Shown: positions 29,946-39,098 of the stretch, one piece after another
Position numbering within the stretch: the stretch's first letter is position 1
Layout: each line of letters opens with the position of its first letter
Assembly (NCBI RefSeq): GCF_018904615.1
Contig: NZ_JADCNH010000005.1
Coordinates: 1-64,000 of the forward strand
Reading direction: 5' to 3'
DNA length: 64,000 nucleotides
Source of the DNA: Verticiella alkaliphila
GTDB taxonomy: Bacteria; Pseudomonadota; Gammaproteobacteria; Burkholderiales; Burkholderiaceae_B
The notes under the pieces: model-generated
What the model saw: only the letters and a program-made list of their open reading frames with translations
The model's database searches: none
Told to the model about the DNA's origin: nothing
Position numbers and translations under genes: made by a program

Positions 29946-30940
29946 ATGAACACGCTCTGGAGCCAGCGGCTGCGGCTCAGCCTGATCGGTGTAGCCCTCC
30001 TGGCGGCGCCTGCCGCCCCGGTGCTCGCCGCGGACTTCCCCGCGCGCGACGTCACATGGTGATCCCCTTCCCGCCGGGTGGCACGACGGACATCGTCGGC
30101 CGCCTCGTGGCGGCGGACCTGGGCAAAGCCTGGGGCCGCACCGTCATCGTCGACAACAAGGGCGGTGCGGGCGGCAACATCGGCACGGCCGACGTTGCCC
30201 GCGCCAAGAACGACGGCTACACGCTGCTGATGGGTACCGTCGGCACGCAGTCGATCAATCAGTATCTCTACGCCAACCTGCCCTTCGATCCCGCCAAGGA
30301 CTTCGTGCCGGTCGCGCTGGCGGCAGCCGTGCCCAATGTCCTCGTGCTCAACCCCGCCTTTGCCGAGCGCAACAAGATCGACTCGGTCAAGGCCCTCATC
30401 GACTACCTCAAGGCCAATCCAGGCAAGGCCAACGCCGGCTCCAGCGGCAACGGCACGTCGATCCACCTGGCCGCCGAGCTCTTCAAGAGCATGACGGGCA
30501 CGCAGTTCGAGCACGTCCCGTTCCGGGGCAGCGGCCCCGCCGTGACAGCGCTGATGGCGGGCGACGTGGATTTCATGTTCGACAACCTGCCGTCCTCGAT
30601 GGGCGGCATCCAGGGCGGCCGCCTGAAGGCGATCGCCGTGACGAGCCCGGAACGCTTCCCCGGCATGCCTGACGTGCCGACGATTGCGGAAACGGTGCCT
30701 GGCTTTGACGCCACCAGCTGGTTCGGCGTCATGGCACCTGCCGGCACGCCGCAGGACGTCATCGACACGCTCAACAAGGCGATCGTCGACGCTGCCAAGG
30801 GCGAAGACCTGAAGGCCCAATTCATGAAGCAAGGCGCCTTGCCCTCGGAGATGACCCCGGCCGAGTTCGCCGAGTACATCAAGTCCGAGCAGACGAAGTG
30901 GTCCAAGGTCGTGAAGGAATCCGGCGCACGGATCGACTGA
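29946..30940 (+). pseudogene. Second Bug/TctC-family solute-binding protein, frameshifted after the signal peptide
   Basis: ATG at 29946 starts a good signal peptide (LSLIGVALLAAPAAPVLAAD) followed by FPARDVT, then TGG and a stop at 30060-30062. The Bug body begins in another frame at 30056 (MVIPFPPGGTTDIVGRLVAADL) and runs intact to 30940. One inserted base around 30055 would join DVT to MVIPFPPGG exactly as in intact relatives, so a one-base deletion is likely. Without the signal peptide the product could not reach the periplasm. It is real decay or a sequence error. Confidence 0.75.
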
Positions 30941-31018
30941 TGGCGCATGGGCGGGGGCGTGCCATCGGACGCCACCTGCCCTGCCGTGACACTCAGATAC
31001 AAATCTGCTGCCGAGTGT

Positions 31019-31048
31019 TTGACACAAGCCTTAAAAACTTGCTATAGT
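31019..31048 (+). promoter_or_regulatory. Sigma-70 promoter of tRNA-Gly
   Basis: TTGACA (31019-31024), 18-bp spacer, TATAGT (31043-31048). It lies about 58 bp before the mature tRNA 5' end. Confidence 0.8.
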
Positions 31049-31105
31049 TCTTTTCTCGCAACGCGACGCGCAGCTCTCCGGGAGGCGCGACGCCAAGTAG
31101 AGAAT

Positions 31106-31181
31106 GCGGGAGTAGCTCAGTTGGTAGAGCGCAACCTTGCCAAGGTTGAGGTCGCGAGTTCGAGACTCGTCTCCCGCTCCA
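31106..31181 (+). tRNA. tRNA-Gly(GCC), site of element integration
   Basis: A 76-nt cloverleaf. Acceptor arms GCGGGAG/CTCCCGC pair perfectly; the D-arm, the anticodon arm CAACC-TTGCCAA-GGTTG (anticodon GCC at 31139-31141) and the TTCGAGA T-loop are all present, and CCA is encoded. The gene is the boundary between chromosome and mobile element: the integrase gene starts 226 bp downstream. Elements of the ICEclc/PAGI-2 group insert at the 3' end of tRNA-Gly genes. Confidence 0.97.
31164..31181 (+). other. Probable attachment site (3' end of tRNA-Gly)
   Basis: The last 18 bases of the tRNA gene, which in ICEclc-type elements form the core repeated at the other end of the integrated element. The second copy lies beyond the right edge, so the site is inferred from the tRNA type, integrase type and integrase orientation. 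Confidence 0.65.
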
Positions 31182-31222
31182 AATTTTGATCCACAGACTT
31201 CTACTGGGGTCTGTAGGTCATT

Positions 31223-31250
31223 GAAAAAAGGAGCTTCGGCTCCTTTTTTC
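31223..31250. terminator. Bidirectional terminator after tRNA-Gly
   Basis: GAAAAAAGGAGC-TTCG-GCTCCTTTTTTC: a perfect 12-bp stem with a UUCG tetraloop and T/A tracts on both sides. It would end tRNA transcription and insulate the integrase gene. Confidence 0.9.
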
Positions 31251-31407
31251 ATTCCAGCGAGTGCCACGGAAATCCACCCACAGCTACCGTTTTTGAGTGA
31301 CCAAATAAGGCACAAGAATATGGGTGGGTTGGCTACCGGATAGTTGCTGGGGCTGAGCGGGAACCATGACGAGCATAGGGCCTAAGTCATTACTTAGGAG
31401 TCTCGAA

Positions 31408-33351
31408 ATGGCGCTCTCTGATCTGACCGTCCGGCAGGCGAAGACCACCGGAAAACGCTACACCCTCTCCGACAACGACTGCCTGGGCCTGATGGTCTCA
31501 GCCGCAGGCGGCAAGTCATGGCAATTCCGCTACTACTGGCTGGGCAAGCAAAAGCGCCTGTGCCTGGGTGGCTATCCTGCCCTCAGCCTGCGCGAGGCCC
31601 GGACCGAGCGGGACAAGGCCCAGGCCCTGCTCGCCAGGGGGATCGATCCCCAGGTCGAGCGCGACCAGAAACGGCACGCGGCCAAGCTGGCGGGCGAATA
31701 CACCTTCAAGACCGTCTTCGATGCTTGGGTAGAGCATCGCCGCAAGGAACTCAAGGAAGGCCGTCAGAGCACGCTTTCCCAGATCCTGCGCATCTTCAAC
31801 AAGGACGTGCTGCCCACTCTGGGAAAGATGTCGATCTACGACATTCGTCGCCCCCAGCTCCTGGGCGTCCTGGCGGCGATCGAGAAGCGCAAGGCGTTCA
31901 CCACCGCCGAGAAAGTCCGCACCTGGTTCAACCAGATGTTCCGATATGCGCTGGTCATCGCCGAGGGACTGGAAGTCAACCCGGCCGCGGACCTGGACGT
32001 GGTGGCCGAGCCCAAGCCCCCGGTGGCCCACAACCCCTACCTGCACCTGCCCGAGATGCCCGAGTTCCTTCAGAGGCTCCGGCTCTACAACCCCCGTGGC
32101 TGGCAGACCCAGCTTGGCGTCCGGCTACTGTTCCTGACCGGGGTGCGCACCGGCGAACTGCGGTTGGCCGAACCTGAACAGTTCGACCTCGACAGGGGCT
32201 TGTGGATCATCCCGCCGCAGATCGTCAAGCAGCTCCAGGACGAAATGCGCAAGGCGGGGAAGCGGCCGCAGGACGTGCCCCCCTATATCGTGCCGCTGTC
32301 CCTGCAGGCCATCGAGATCGTCCGCTACCTCCTGGGCGCAATGCGGCCGGCGCAAAAATACCTGCTGTCGCACCGTAGCGAACTCAAGAAGCGCATCAGC
32401 GAGAACACTCTCAACAAGGCCTTGCAGCTCATGGGCTACGAGGGGCGTCTGACCGGCCACGGCATTCGTGGCACCATCTCGACGGCGCTCAACGAGATCG
32501 GCTACCCCAAGATTTGGGTGGACGCGCAACTTTCGCACTCCGACCCGAACAAGGTGAGTTCGGCCTACAACCACGCCAAGTACGTGGAGCCGCGCCGCCG
32601 GATGATGCAGGACTGGGCCGATCGCCTCGACCTGCTCGAACAGGGCGAAGTGGGAGCCGCGAGCGCGCACCTGACCATCCGTATCGACGGGGTGCCGGCG
32701 ATGGCGGAAGTGGAGGACGCGATGGACGCGGCCCCCGCGGTGGCCGAGCAGGCTCCCTCCGTCGCCCCGCCAGTGGTGGCCACGCCCATCGTCGTGACCC
32801 CGAACAGCGGCGGGATCACGTTCCAGCGGCTGTCGCAGGTGCCGCCACCGCCGACGCATGCCCCGGAGCCCGAAGTCTCTGCAATCCAGCGCGAGCGGGA
32901 AGAAATGCTGGCCATGTACGAGTCGCCGAACAACCTGCCGGTCCCGCTGTTCGGCAAGCTGGCCGGAAAATCCAAGGACCAGATCAACCGCGAGCTGAAG
33001 GCGGGCAAGCTGCTGTCCATCAGCTTGGGCAACCGGGGACAACGCGTTCCCGACTGGCAACTTGTACCGCTCAAGCACAGGCTGGCTCAGGTGCTCATGA
33101 ATCAGTATCCACACGCGGATTCGTGGGACCTGTACCGCATGCTGACCCAGCCGCACCCTGACCTGGGGGACCGCGCGGCCATTGATACGGTCACGCCGAC
33201 CAACGTGCCCGCGATCATCCGGGTCATCACGGGCGACTACCAGCACCATGCGGATACGCCCGAGACTATTGCCCCGCACCCCATCCCCGAGGATGTGCGG
33301 CAAAGCGTCCGCCGGTTGGTTGATAGCGCAGTGGTGCTTGAGGGTGCCTGA
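31408..33351 (+). CDS. Tyrosine integrase of an ICEclc/PAGI-2-type element, with a long C-terminal extension
   Basis: A site-specific recombinase of 647 residues. The N-terminal DUF4102/P4-type arm domain (LSDLTVRQAKTTGKRYTLSDNDCLGLMV) and SAM-like core precede the catalytic domain, where TGVRTGELR, GHGIRGTIST, QLSHSDPNKV and YNHAKYVEPRR supply the R-H-x-R-H-Y residues. It is close in length to the ICEclc integrase (657). I start at ATG 31408 with AGGAG upstream, not at 31366. Residues about 430-490 are a Pro/Ala/Val linker, and residues 504-596 align without gaps with the Xre-type antitoxin of this element (40/93 identical, hand count). That C-terminal part is not needed for a basic tyrosine recombinase and may regulate it. 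Confidence 0.95.
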   Translation: MALSDLTVRQAKTTGKRYTLSDNDCLGLMVSAAGGKSWQFRYYWLGKQKRLCLGGYPALSLREARTERDKAQALLARGIDPQVERDQKRHAAKLAGEYTFKTVFDAWVEHRRKELKEGRQSTLSQILRIFNKDVLPTLGKMSIYDIRRPQLLGVLAAIEKRKAFTTAEKVRTWFNQMFRYALVIAEGLEVNPAADLDVVAEPKPPVAHNPYLHLPEMPEFLQRLRLYNPRGWQTQLGVRLLFLTGVRTGELRLAEPEQFDLDRGLWIIPPQIVKQLQDEMRKAGKRPQDVPPYIVPLSLQAIEIVRYLLGAMRPAQKYLLSHRSELKKRISENTLNKALQLMGYEGRLTGHGIRGTISTALNEIGYPKIWVDAQLSHSDPNKVSSAYNHAKYVEPRRRMMQDWADRLDLLEQGEVGAASAHLTIRIDGVPAMAEVEDAMDAAPAVAEQAPSVAPPVVATPIVVTPNSGGITFQRLSQVPPPPTHAPEPEVSAIQREREEMLAMYESPNNLPVPLFGKLAGKSKDQINRELKAGKLLSISLGNRGQRVPDWQLVPLKHRLAQVLMNQYPHADSWDLYRMLTQPHPDLGDRAAIDTVTPTNVPAIIRVITGDYQHHADTPETIAPHPIPEDVRQSVRRLVDSAVVLEGA

Positions 33352-33385
33352 CACTCGCGCTTCAACCTATGGCCGCGGGCGCCTG

Positions 33386-34024
33386 CTACGCAGCGCCTGC
33401 CCTGGCAACTTCCATCGCTCTGCGCTCGAACCGCTCAAAAACGGAGTCGGCTTGGGCGTGGGGCCGCTGCAGGTATGTCACGATCTCGTAGGGGCCGTCT
33501 GAAAGCGGGCGCATAGTGATCCCCCACGCATGGGCACGCTCAATGCGCGATTGCGCGGAGAGCCCCACTCCGTAGCCAGCGGTGACCCAAAGCGCCATCA
33601 TCTCGAACGAAGTCACATGCTGAATGCTCTGTTGGCTCAACGGAAGGGAAGACAGTCGCTGATCGAGCAGTAGGCATGCCTCCGTCGGCCAGCGAAACAC
33701 CGGATAGTCCAGAAGCTCGGCAAGCGTGATTTTCGCCTGGGCAAGTAAGGGGGACCCCAGCGGCATTGCAACGGCCATGTTCTCGACCCAGAGCGGCTGG
33801 CTTTTCACGGCCGGAGCACCAGTGTTCCGAAGCGACATTCCAGCGTCATAGCGGCCTTCCTCAAGGCCCGTCATCAGGTCGTCGCCTGAGGTCTCAAAGA
33901 ACGCGATGGTGACTTCCGGCTCCTCCGCTCGCTGTAGGGCAAGAAGCGTTGTGAGGCAAGAGGATGGCACTCCAGGTGCGATAGCAAGCCTGAAATGGGA
34001 AAACTGGCTGGTGGCGTCATGCAT
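33386..34024 (-). CDS. Orphan LysR-type effector-binding domain without HTH
   Basis: Resembles only the substrate-binding half of a LysR regulator: FRLAIAPGVPSSCLTTLLALQRAEEPEVTIAFF, then LLDYPVFRWPTEACLL, and the C-terminal WVTAGYGVGLSAQSRIERA and YEIVTYLQRP. It parallels the effector domain of the full LysR gene at 34460-35350 (AEEPEIEIRL, VGAGYGIGFM, AVITTYLLRP). In-frame sequence upstream of the ATG at 34024 has no helix-turn-helix. The gene is divergent from a small XRE gene with two palindromes between them. Either the HTH half was lost, or this domain works with the XRE protein. The start is uncertain. Confidence 0.7.
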   Translation of the reverse strand: MHDATSQFSHFRLAIAPGVPSSCLTTLLALQRAEEPEVTIAFFETSGDDLMTGLEEGRYDAGMSLRNTGAPAVKSQPLWVENMAVAMPLGSPLLAQAKITLAELLDYPVFRWPTEACLLLDQRLSSLPLSQQSIQHVTSFEMMALWVTAGYGVGLSAQSRIERAHAWGITMRPLSDGPYEIVTYLQRPHAQADSVFERFERRAMEVARAGAA

Positions 34025-34087
34025 GAGGGCCCCCAATAAGCGATCTGTCCAGAAAGGCAAACCAGCGTCGCAGGAAAGAGTGAAGTT

Positions 34088-34114
34088 TAACGTCGTTATT
34101 TTTAACGTGGTTAA
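34088..34114. promoter_or_regulatory. Two tandem palindromes between the orphan LysR domain and xre genes
   Basis: TAACG-T-CGTTA (34088-34098) and TTAAC-GTG-GTTAA (34102-34114), centres 15 bp apart. They lie in the AT-rich divergent promoter region and look like paired operator half-turn sites for the XRE repressor. Confidence 0.6.
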
Positions 34115-34143
34115 TTGTGGCAGATTGTTTGACGCTTCTGCTA

Positions 34144-34437
34144 ATGCAGAAATCAACAATTCAGCCAGGCCGTCCTTCTGGCACATCGACGTATGAATCC
34201 GAGTCGGCGTTAGCCTTCGGACAGGCCGTGCGCGCTGCGCGCGTCGCTCAGGGAGTCGCGCAAGACGAGTTCGCATCTCGGGCAAGCATTTCGCGTTCTC
34301 ACATGGGTAAGATCGAGCGTGGTGAGCACGTGCCCACGCTTCCGCTCATACTGAAAATTTCTACGGCACTCGGAATAAGCGCGGCTGACCTGATGACGGC
34401 GACCGAACGCAATCTGCGTGCCGACACTGATCCCTGA
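34144..34437 (+). CDS. XRE-family HTH regulator
   Basis: A small cytoplasmic protein of 97 residues with a Cro/C1-type HTH: FGQAVRAARVAQGVAQDEFASRASISRSHMGKIERGEHVPTLPLILKISTALGISAADLM. About 20 polar residues precede the domain. Its start at ATG 34144 lacks a clear Shine-Dalgarno sequence. It is divergent from the orphan LysR-type domain gene and probably represses the shared promoter. Such regulators near the integrase often control element transfer, but nothing here proves that. Confidence 0.85.
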   Translation: MQKSTIQPGRPSGTSTYESESALAFGQAVRAARVAQGVAQDEFASRASISRSHMGKIERGEHVPTLPLILKISTALGISAADLMTATERNLRADTDP

Positions 34438-34459
34438 GTGTCTGGCCTGCCAGGCTTCG

Positions 34460-35350
34460 TCAACCGTCCGAAGAGTCGCGTAGGCGAACGATAAATCGCT
34501 CCACCGAAGCCGATAAATTGCTGCCGTCGGGCCGAAGCAGGTAGGTCGTGATCACGGCAGAATCCATCGCCAAGGGGCGGATCACCACATCCGGCCGTTG
34601 GGAGATGGGAATCTTGGTCGCCGTCATGAAGCCGATGCCGTAGCCGGCGCCGACCAAGGTGAGCATCATGTCGAGCGAGGATACTTCCTCGACAACATTC
34701 AGCTTGTGCTCCAACGTGTTGAGCAGCCGCTTGAGTTCGCGGCAATAGCCCTCGCATACCTGCGGGTCGCACAGGACAAGTGGATGGCCTTGGAGTTCTT
34801 GAAGTGGCACCTCCTTGTAGGTGAGCAATGAGTGTCGAGCTGGCACAGCAATCACCAGCGGGTCGCGCCAGATTGCTTCGGCAGCGATACCGTCGCCGAC
34901 ATCGGCCGTGTGCGCGAACCCGATCATGAAGTCGCCCGAACGCAAGCCACGCACTTGCTCTGCCAGAGGCACCTCTGACAAGCGTATTTCGATCTCCGGC
35001 TCCTCGGCGCGACAACGAGCCAGAAATGCCGACAGCCGTGGATCGATAGCTCCATCTGATACTGCAATGCGCAGGCTACCGCGCAAGCCCGCTGCCACAG
35101 CCTTGGCGTTTTCACGAGCCTGTTCCAGCACAGTGAATAGACGGCGTACATCTTGCAAGAAGACCGCACCCGCCGCCGTCAGAACTGTTCCTCGCCGGTT
35201 GCGGTCGAAGAGCACTACGCCCAACTCGTCCTCAAGTTCCTTGATGGCTCGTGATAGCGGTGGTTGTTCGATATGCAGGCGCTCAGCCGCCCGCGTGAAA
35301 TGTAGCTCCTCAGCAAGAACTACGAAGCAGCGAAGATGGCGCAGCTCCAT
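34460..35350 (-). CDS. LysR-family transcriptional regulator
   Basis: A complete LysR protein of 296 residues: winged HTH (MELRHLRCFVVLAEELHFTRAAERLHIEQPPLSRAIKELEDELG) followed by the effector domain. The HTH resembles the BenM/CatM-like branch. Its effector half is related to the orphan domain at 33386-34024, suggesting duplication. No divergent partner gene lies within 500 bp upstream, so its target is unclear. Confidence 0.92.
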   Translation of the reverse strand: MELRHLRCFVVLAEELHFTRAAERLHIEQPPLSRAIKELEDELGVVLFDRNRRGTVLTAAGAVFLQDVRRLFTVLEQARENAKAVAAGLRGSLRIAVSDGAIDPRLSAFLARCRAEEPEIEIRLSEVPLAEQVRGLRSGDFMIGFAHTADVGDGIAAEAIWRDPLVIAVPARHSLLTYKEVPLQELQGHPLVLCDPQVCEGYCRELKRLLNTLEHKLNVVEEVSSLDMMLTLVGAGYGIGFMTATKIPISQRPDVVIRPLAMDSAVITTYLLRPDGSNLSASVERFIVRLRDSSDG

Positions 35351-35852
35351 AGGCCACCCTCCCGTTCCGACTTATCCAACACTGTGCTATCTCCCTATAG
35401 AAGTGACTGCCATTCTGGCGGCGGCGAGTTCGGCCACGTCTTTGGAAACTTCTGGCTGAATGAGCCAGGGCTGGGTTGATCGTGCGATGGCCCGAGGCCG
35501 GCACAACACCAGGCGAGCCTGATCAAGTCCGTGGGGTGGTCAGGATCAGACGAAGGCTATGTCCAGCCATGCACGTCAATGGACGCCGTGCATCGCCTCC
35601 GTCCGACCCTTGGTCGATTGCGAACCAGGCGCCCGAACACGCCTGCGGTTGATCATCACCTGCGGATGCTGAGGCTCTGCTCCTGGCCCGAGCCAAGGCA
35701 AGTACCCCGTCAAAATCACAACGCCTTGGGGCAGCAGGCAAATGCCGGCGAAAATATTCGCCGGCTCCAGTTGCTGGCCGGGGACCTGCGGAGCCAGAAT
35801 GCCTCTCACCAGAAAGTGTGAGACATCCTGATGCTTAGCCCGCGCCGGATGC
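35351..35852. other. Intergenic stretch without a recognisable gene
   Basis: About 500 bp between lysR and fdhA. Overlapping short frames exist on both strands (about 96-98 codons) but overlap one another and show no recognisable motif. It may be a remnant of a lost gene; I see no repeats or insertion-sequence ends. Confidence 0.5.
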
Positions 35853-37067
35853 TTACTGCCGCACTGAACCATGCGGGTCGATGACGTACTTGTATGCAGA
35901 ACCCGCGTCGAACTCCTTGTACGCGGCGGGCGCGTCTTCGAGCTTGATGAACTTAGTGTTCATCATCGGCGAAAGGTAAGGCATGCGATCGTTCAGTATC
36001 GCCCGCATTAACGCGTGGTTGTAGTTGGCCGTCGGAGATTGACCAGCCGACATTCGCGGCGACTTGATCCAGGCGTTGGACCATTCCAGATCCATATGGC
36101 CTTTCTTGGCTTTCGGGTCTTTCGAGATCGGGTTTGCGCAGTACACACCGACCGTACTGGTCATTCCGCCGAAGCGGACATATTTGAGCATTGCGTTGGT
36201 AACAGCGCTCTCCACGATCTTGTCAGCCTCCGCGCCAAACCCGCGGCAGTCCACACCAACATAGTCGATGACGCGATCCACCTCCCTGTGCCCGGTAATG
36301 CGTTCGAGATGCTCCTCGATCGGCACGCCGTCGGAAAGGTTGATGGTTTCCACGCCGTGTGGCTTGAGAAGGTCCAGCCGCTCTTGAATGTAATCGGCAA
36401 CGATGATGGCGCCTGCACCCAGAAGTCTGGCGCAGGCGGCACCCGCTCTGCCGACCGGCCCGGCACCGAAGATCAGGATGTTCTCGCCGACGACGTAGGC
36501 CGGTGCGGCTGGCCAGTCTGGGCCAGCGAACCCATGGAAAGCTGTGGGTAGTACGTCAGAGAGAAGGGTCAGATCGCGGATTTTTTCCATGGCGGCATCC
36601 TTGTCAGGGAAGCGAAGGAGATTGAAATCCGCATACGGTACGAAGAGATAATCACCTTGGCCCCCCGTCCAGCCACCGAGGTTGAACCCGTAGGCTCCGC
36701 AGTCGATTTCGGGGTTGGTGTTCTCGCATACATCGGAGCGCATATGCTTGCAGTTGTAACAACGCCCACACCCCACATTGAAGGGAACGGAAACGATGTC
36801 GCCCTTCTTCACGACTTCGACGTCTGATCCCACTTCGATCACTTCGCCGGTCATTTCATGGCCCATGGTCATTCCCTTGGGAACAGCAAACGAACCGCGA
36901 TAAATGTGAAGGTCGCTGCCACAGATATTTGTGGTAACTATTTTGAGGATAGCGCCATGGGGTGCGCTTTTCCCTTGAGGGGTTATCAGCTCTGGAAATT
37001 TGAAGGTGTTGACCTTCATTTCCAAGGGCTTCTCGAAAGTCACGATTCGGTTACCGGTCGGAGTCAT
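35853..37067 (-). CDS. fdhA: Glutathione-independent formaldehyde dehydrogenase
   Basis: A zinc- and NAD-dependent medium-chain dehydrogenase of 404 residues, like the Pseudomonas putida enzyme (about 399), oxidising formaldehyde to formate without free glutathione. Catalytic zinc ligands lie in TTNICGSDLHIYRG and MTMGHEMTGEV; the structural zinc cluster is CGRCYNCKHMRSDVC. The FdhA-type insertion DCGAYGFNLGGWTGGQGDYLFVPYADFNL and a Rossmann motif ILIFGAGPVGRAGA are present. ATG at 37067 has a strong AGAGGTGA site. Its promoter shares a 57-bp element with the frmRA promoter 10 kb away, and a LysR gene lies upstream on the same strand. Confidence 0.94.
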   Translation of the reverse strand: MTPTGNRIVTFEKPLEMKVNTFKFPELITPQGKSAPHGAILKIVTTNICGSDLHIYRGSFAVPKGMTMGHEMTGEVIEVGSDVEVVKKGDIVSVPFNVGCGRCYNCKHMRSDVCENTNPEIDCGAYGFNLGGWTGGQGDYLFVPYADFNLLRFPDKDAAMEKIRDLTLLSDVLPTAFHGFAGPDWPAAPAYVVGENILIFGAGPVGRAGAACARLLGAGAIIVADYIQERLDLLKPHGVETINLSDGVPIEEHLERITGHREVDRVIDYVGVDCRGFGAEADKIVESAVTNAMLKYVRFGGMTSTVGVYCANPISKDPKAKKGHMDLEWSNAWIKSPRMSAGQSPTANYNHALMRAILNDRMPYLSPMMNTKFIKLEDAPAAYKEFDAGSAYKYVIDPHGSVRQ

Positions 37068-37191
37068 TTCGTCACCTCTGTGCGTTAATGTTTCCATCTT
37101 CTAAATCGAAGTGGGAAACGAGACTTACCGCTGTCAAGAAGAACGATCGTGGTACTGCCTAGCCGTTGGCCGCGTCTCCTTCTGCGGTCTT

Positions 37192-37248
37192 GACAGCATA
37201 GGATCAAGCTCAGAAGTGGTCAAACTGGAATAATCTATGTGCAGATAG
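37192..37248 (-). promoter_or_regulatory. fdhA promoter/operator, shared with frmRA
   Basis: On the minus strand this reads a CTATCTGCACATAG imperfect palindrome, then TTGACC (-35), 17 bp, TATGCT (-10). The same arrangement is found at 47350-47406 upstream of frmR, in the same orientation relative to its gene; 50 of 57 positions match by hand, including 31 of the 32 upstream-most. The distance to the fdhA ATG is about 125 bp. A second ATCTATC half-site is at 37254-37260. Between there and the lysR stop at 37534 I see nothing further. Confidence 0.75.
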
Positions 37249-37533
37249 GCACAATCTATCTACGCGGGCTCGTCGAGCCGTGCTCGTCTCCTAGCCGGGA
37301 GAGGGCAACGATCATCGCTACATCGCGCCTCCTAGCTTGATCTAGGAACAGTCAGCTCGACCCAGCGAAACATGAGGACGCCGCACGCAGCAGGTACTCC
37401 TGTCCCCCTAGTTGCCCCTGGACCTGGTGGACTTCGATGGGTTGCTCAGCACGTGGCGCCTGTTAGCGGCGCACACGGCATGCCTGCAATCTTCGCCTGG
37501 TTGAAGCAATACAGAGTTGCTCTTCAAGACTCG

Positions 37534-38475
37534 CTATTTCAGGGGGCTTTGAGATGAGTCTGCTTTGGGCTGGAACCGACGATGGATCGATATAACGGAT
37601 TGAAGCGTGGCAGCGAGTTCGGGGGTGTGCACCATTTCGAGCAATGCACGCGATGACGGTGCCTCGAACGCATTTTTCCCAGCAACGAATCCGACATTTG
37701 AGTGCGACATTGGTCCATTGATTGCGATTGCGTGGAGATTTGGAATGTGCGCGAGTTGGCCGGCGAGAGATTGCGGAAGAACTGCCGAATATTTTCCTGT
37801 CGCCACGTGTGCCGATAGCACGTCAATTGAATCAGTGCGAATAGTCTGTGCGGTACATTGCGTCAGCCTATCTTGAATGGGTTCAGGTACTGCCGAGTTC
37901 AGCACGCAGAGTTGTCTATTGAGAACATGGTCCCACGTTGTGCTTCGGGGTTGCTGTGTTCTCGCGGCGTGAAAAAGGAAAATGCGTTCACGGTACAGAA
38001 GGTGAGTATCGAAGTCTTCCCCTGGGATATCCTCCAAATGCATGAGTGCGATATCCAAATTGTTTTCTCGAATCGCCTGTAGCAGGGAAGAAGCGCCGGA
38101 AACCAGAACTGATTGTTGAAGTAAGGGCGTTTTTTCAGCAAGGGCGATGCTTAATGTGGGCGCTACACCGGCAGTTCCTGGGAGTATCCCTAGCCGGAAT
38201 TGCCCCTCTATACCTCGCCGTAGTGCGGAGAGTTCTCGCTCCAGCCCTTTGCAGTCGTCATACATCTGCTGAGCCCAAGACAGTACGCGCATCCCTTCAG
38301 AAGTGAGGCCGTCATAGCGTCGGCCATGACGCACGATCTCGACACCCATGTCTTCCTCCAATTGCTTAATGCCCGCGGAGAGTGTCGGCTGAGAAACATT
38401 GCAGCTTTTGGCCGCGTTGCCAAAATGGCCTTCACGGTGCAAAGCAAGCAAGTATTCAAAGTTTCTTACGATCAT
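37534..38475 (-). CDS. LysR-family regulator, probable regulator of formaldehyde/formate genes
   Basis: A LysR protein of 313 residues. HTH: MIVRNFEYLLALHREGHFGNAAKSCNVSQPTLSAGIKQLEEDMG, of the branch often found beside formate-dehydrogenase genes in Burkholderiales (family recollection, not computed). The effector domain follows (QFRLGILPGTAGVAPTLSIAL). It lies upstream of fdhA on the same strand, with the conserved promoter element between them, so it is the best candidate to bind the CTATCTGCACATAG palindrome. GC content is lower than in the chromosomal part. Confidence 0.88.
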   Translation of the reverse strand: MIVRNFEYLLALHREGHFGNAAKSCNVSQPTLSAGIKQLEEDMGVEIVRHGRRYDGLTSEGMRVLSWAQQMYDDCKGLERELSALRRGIEGQFRLGILPGTAGVAPTLSIALAEKTPLLQQSVLVSGASSLLQAIRENNLDIALMHLEDIPGEDFDTHLLYRERIFLFHAARTQQPRSTTWDHVLNRQLCVLNSAVPEPIQDRLTQCTAQTIRTDSIDVLSAHVATGKYSAVLPQSLAGQLAHIPNLHAIAINGPMSHSNVGFVAGKNAFEAPSSRALLEMVHTPELAATLQSVISIHRRFQPKADSSQSPLK

Positions 38476-38967
38476 ATATTTTCTTCTGATAAAGTTGATT
38501 AGATTTTATACTTTCACGAAAAACCCTGCGCACGCTTCGATCCGCGTCCAACCTTGGACACATAGCTGGCACGCATGAAAGGCTGCTGCGCGCAGTGCCC
38601 ATACAGTAGGTTCGACTCGTCATCGACGGTCAGCACCACAACGCACGGGACAGCCAATAGCGCGAACACAGGTGCTTCGCGCTGTGGGGCGAGTCGTCCT
38701 CATGTAGCTTAGCAGTTGGCGCGTTCTGGAAGGGAGTAAGCGTGAGTGGTGAGGCACGCAACCGCAAAAGGCGGTGCTAAGCTCTTGAGCTGTTCGGGTC
38801 GTGGCCGCGAGTCGTTGAAGCGGCGAGAGAATGGAGCCTGCCGTGGCCGTTGTGGCGCAGCTAGTACACCATGCCCCCAGCGTTTCCTTAGCTGCGATTG
38901 ACGGACATGCCTGGCGGTAGCTCAATAACAGCCATTTATGGATGAAGGAACGAGGGGAATGAGGCAG
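38476..38967. other. Intergenic stretch upstream of the split DUF488 gene
   Basis: About 490 bp holding the lysR and DUF488 promoter regions. A 101-codon minus-strand frame (38620-38925) has no recognisable motif and an atypical composition. No repeats or mobile-element ends seen. Confidence 0.45.
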
Positions 38968-39098
38968 ATGAAGATATTCACGATTGGATTCACTAAGACC
39001 TCCGCGCGGTCCTTCTTCACCAAGTTAAGTGCTTCTGGTGCCAAGCGCCTTGTCGATGTTCGCCTGAATAATGTTTCGCAATTGGCCGGCTTCGCTAA

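Noticed and set aside
31031-31315. A 94-codon minus-strand frame across tRNA-Gly
   Set aside because: Runs through a clear tRNA gene and the terminator hairpin; a chance frame.
35531-35872. Overlapping 96-98 codon frames on both strands between lysR and fdhA
   Set aside because: No recognisable motif, no ribosome site, and they overlap each other; could be a remnant, but not supportable as a gene.
38620-38925. A 101-codon minus-strand frame between lysR and DUF488
   Set aside because: Composition unlike neighbours, no motif and no plausible start signal.
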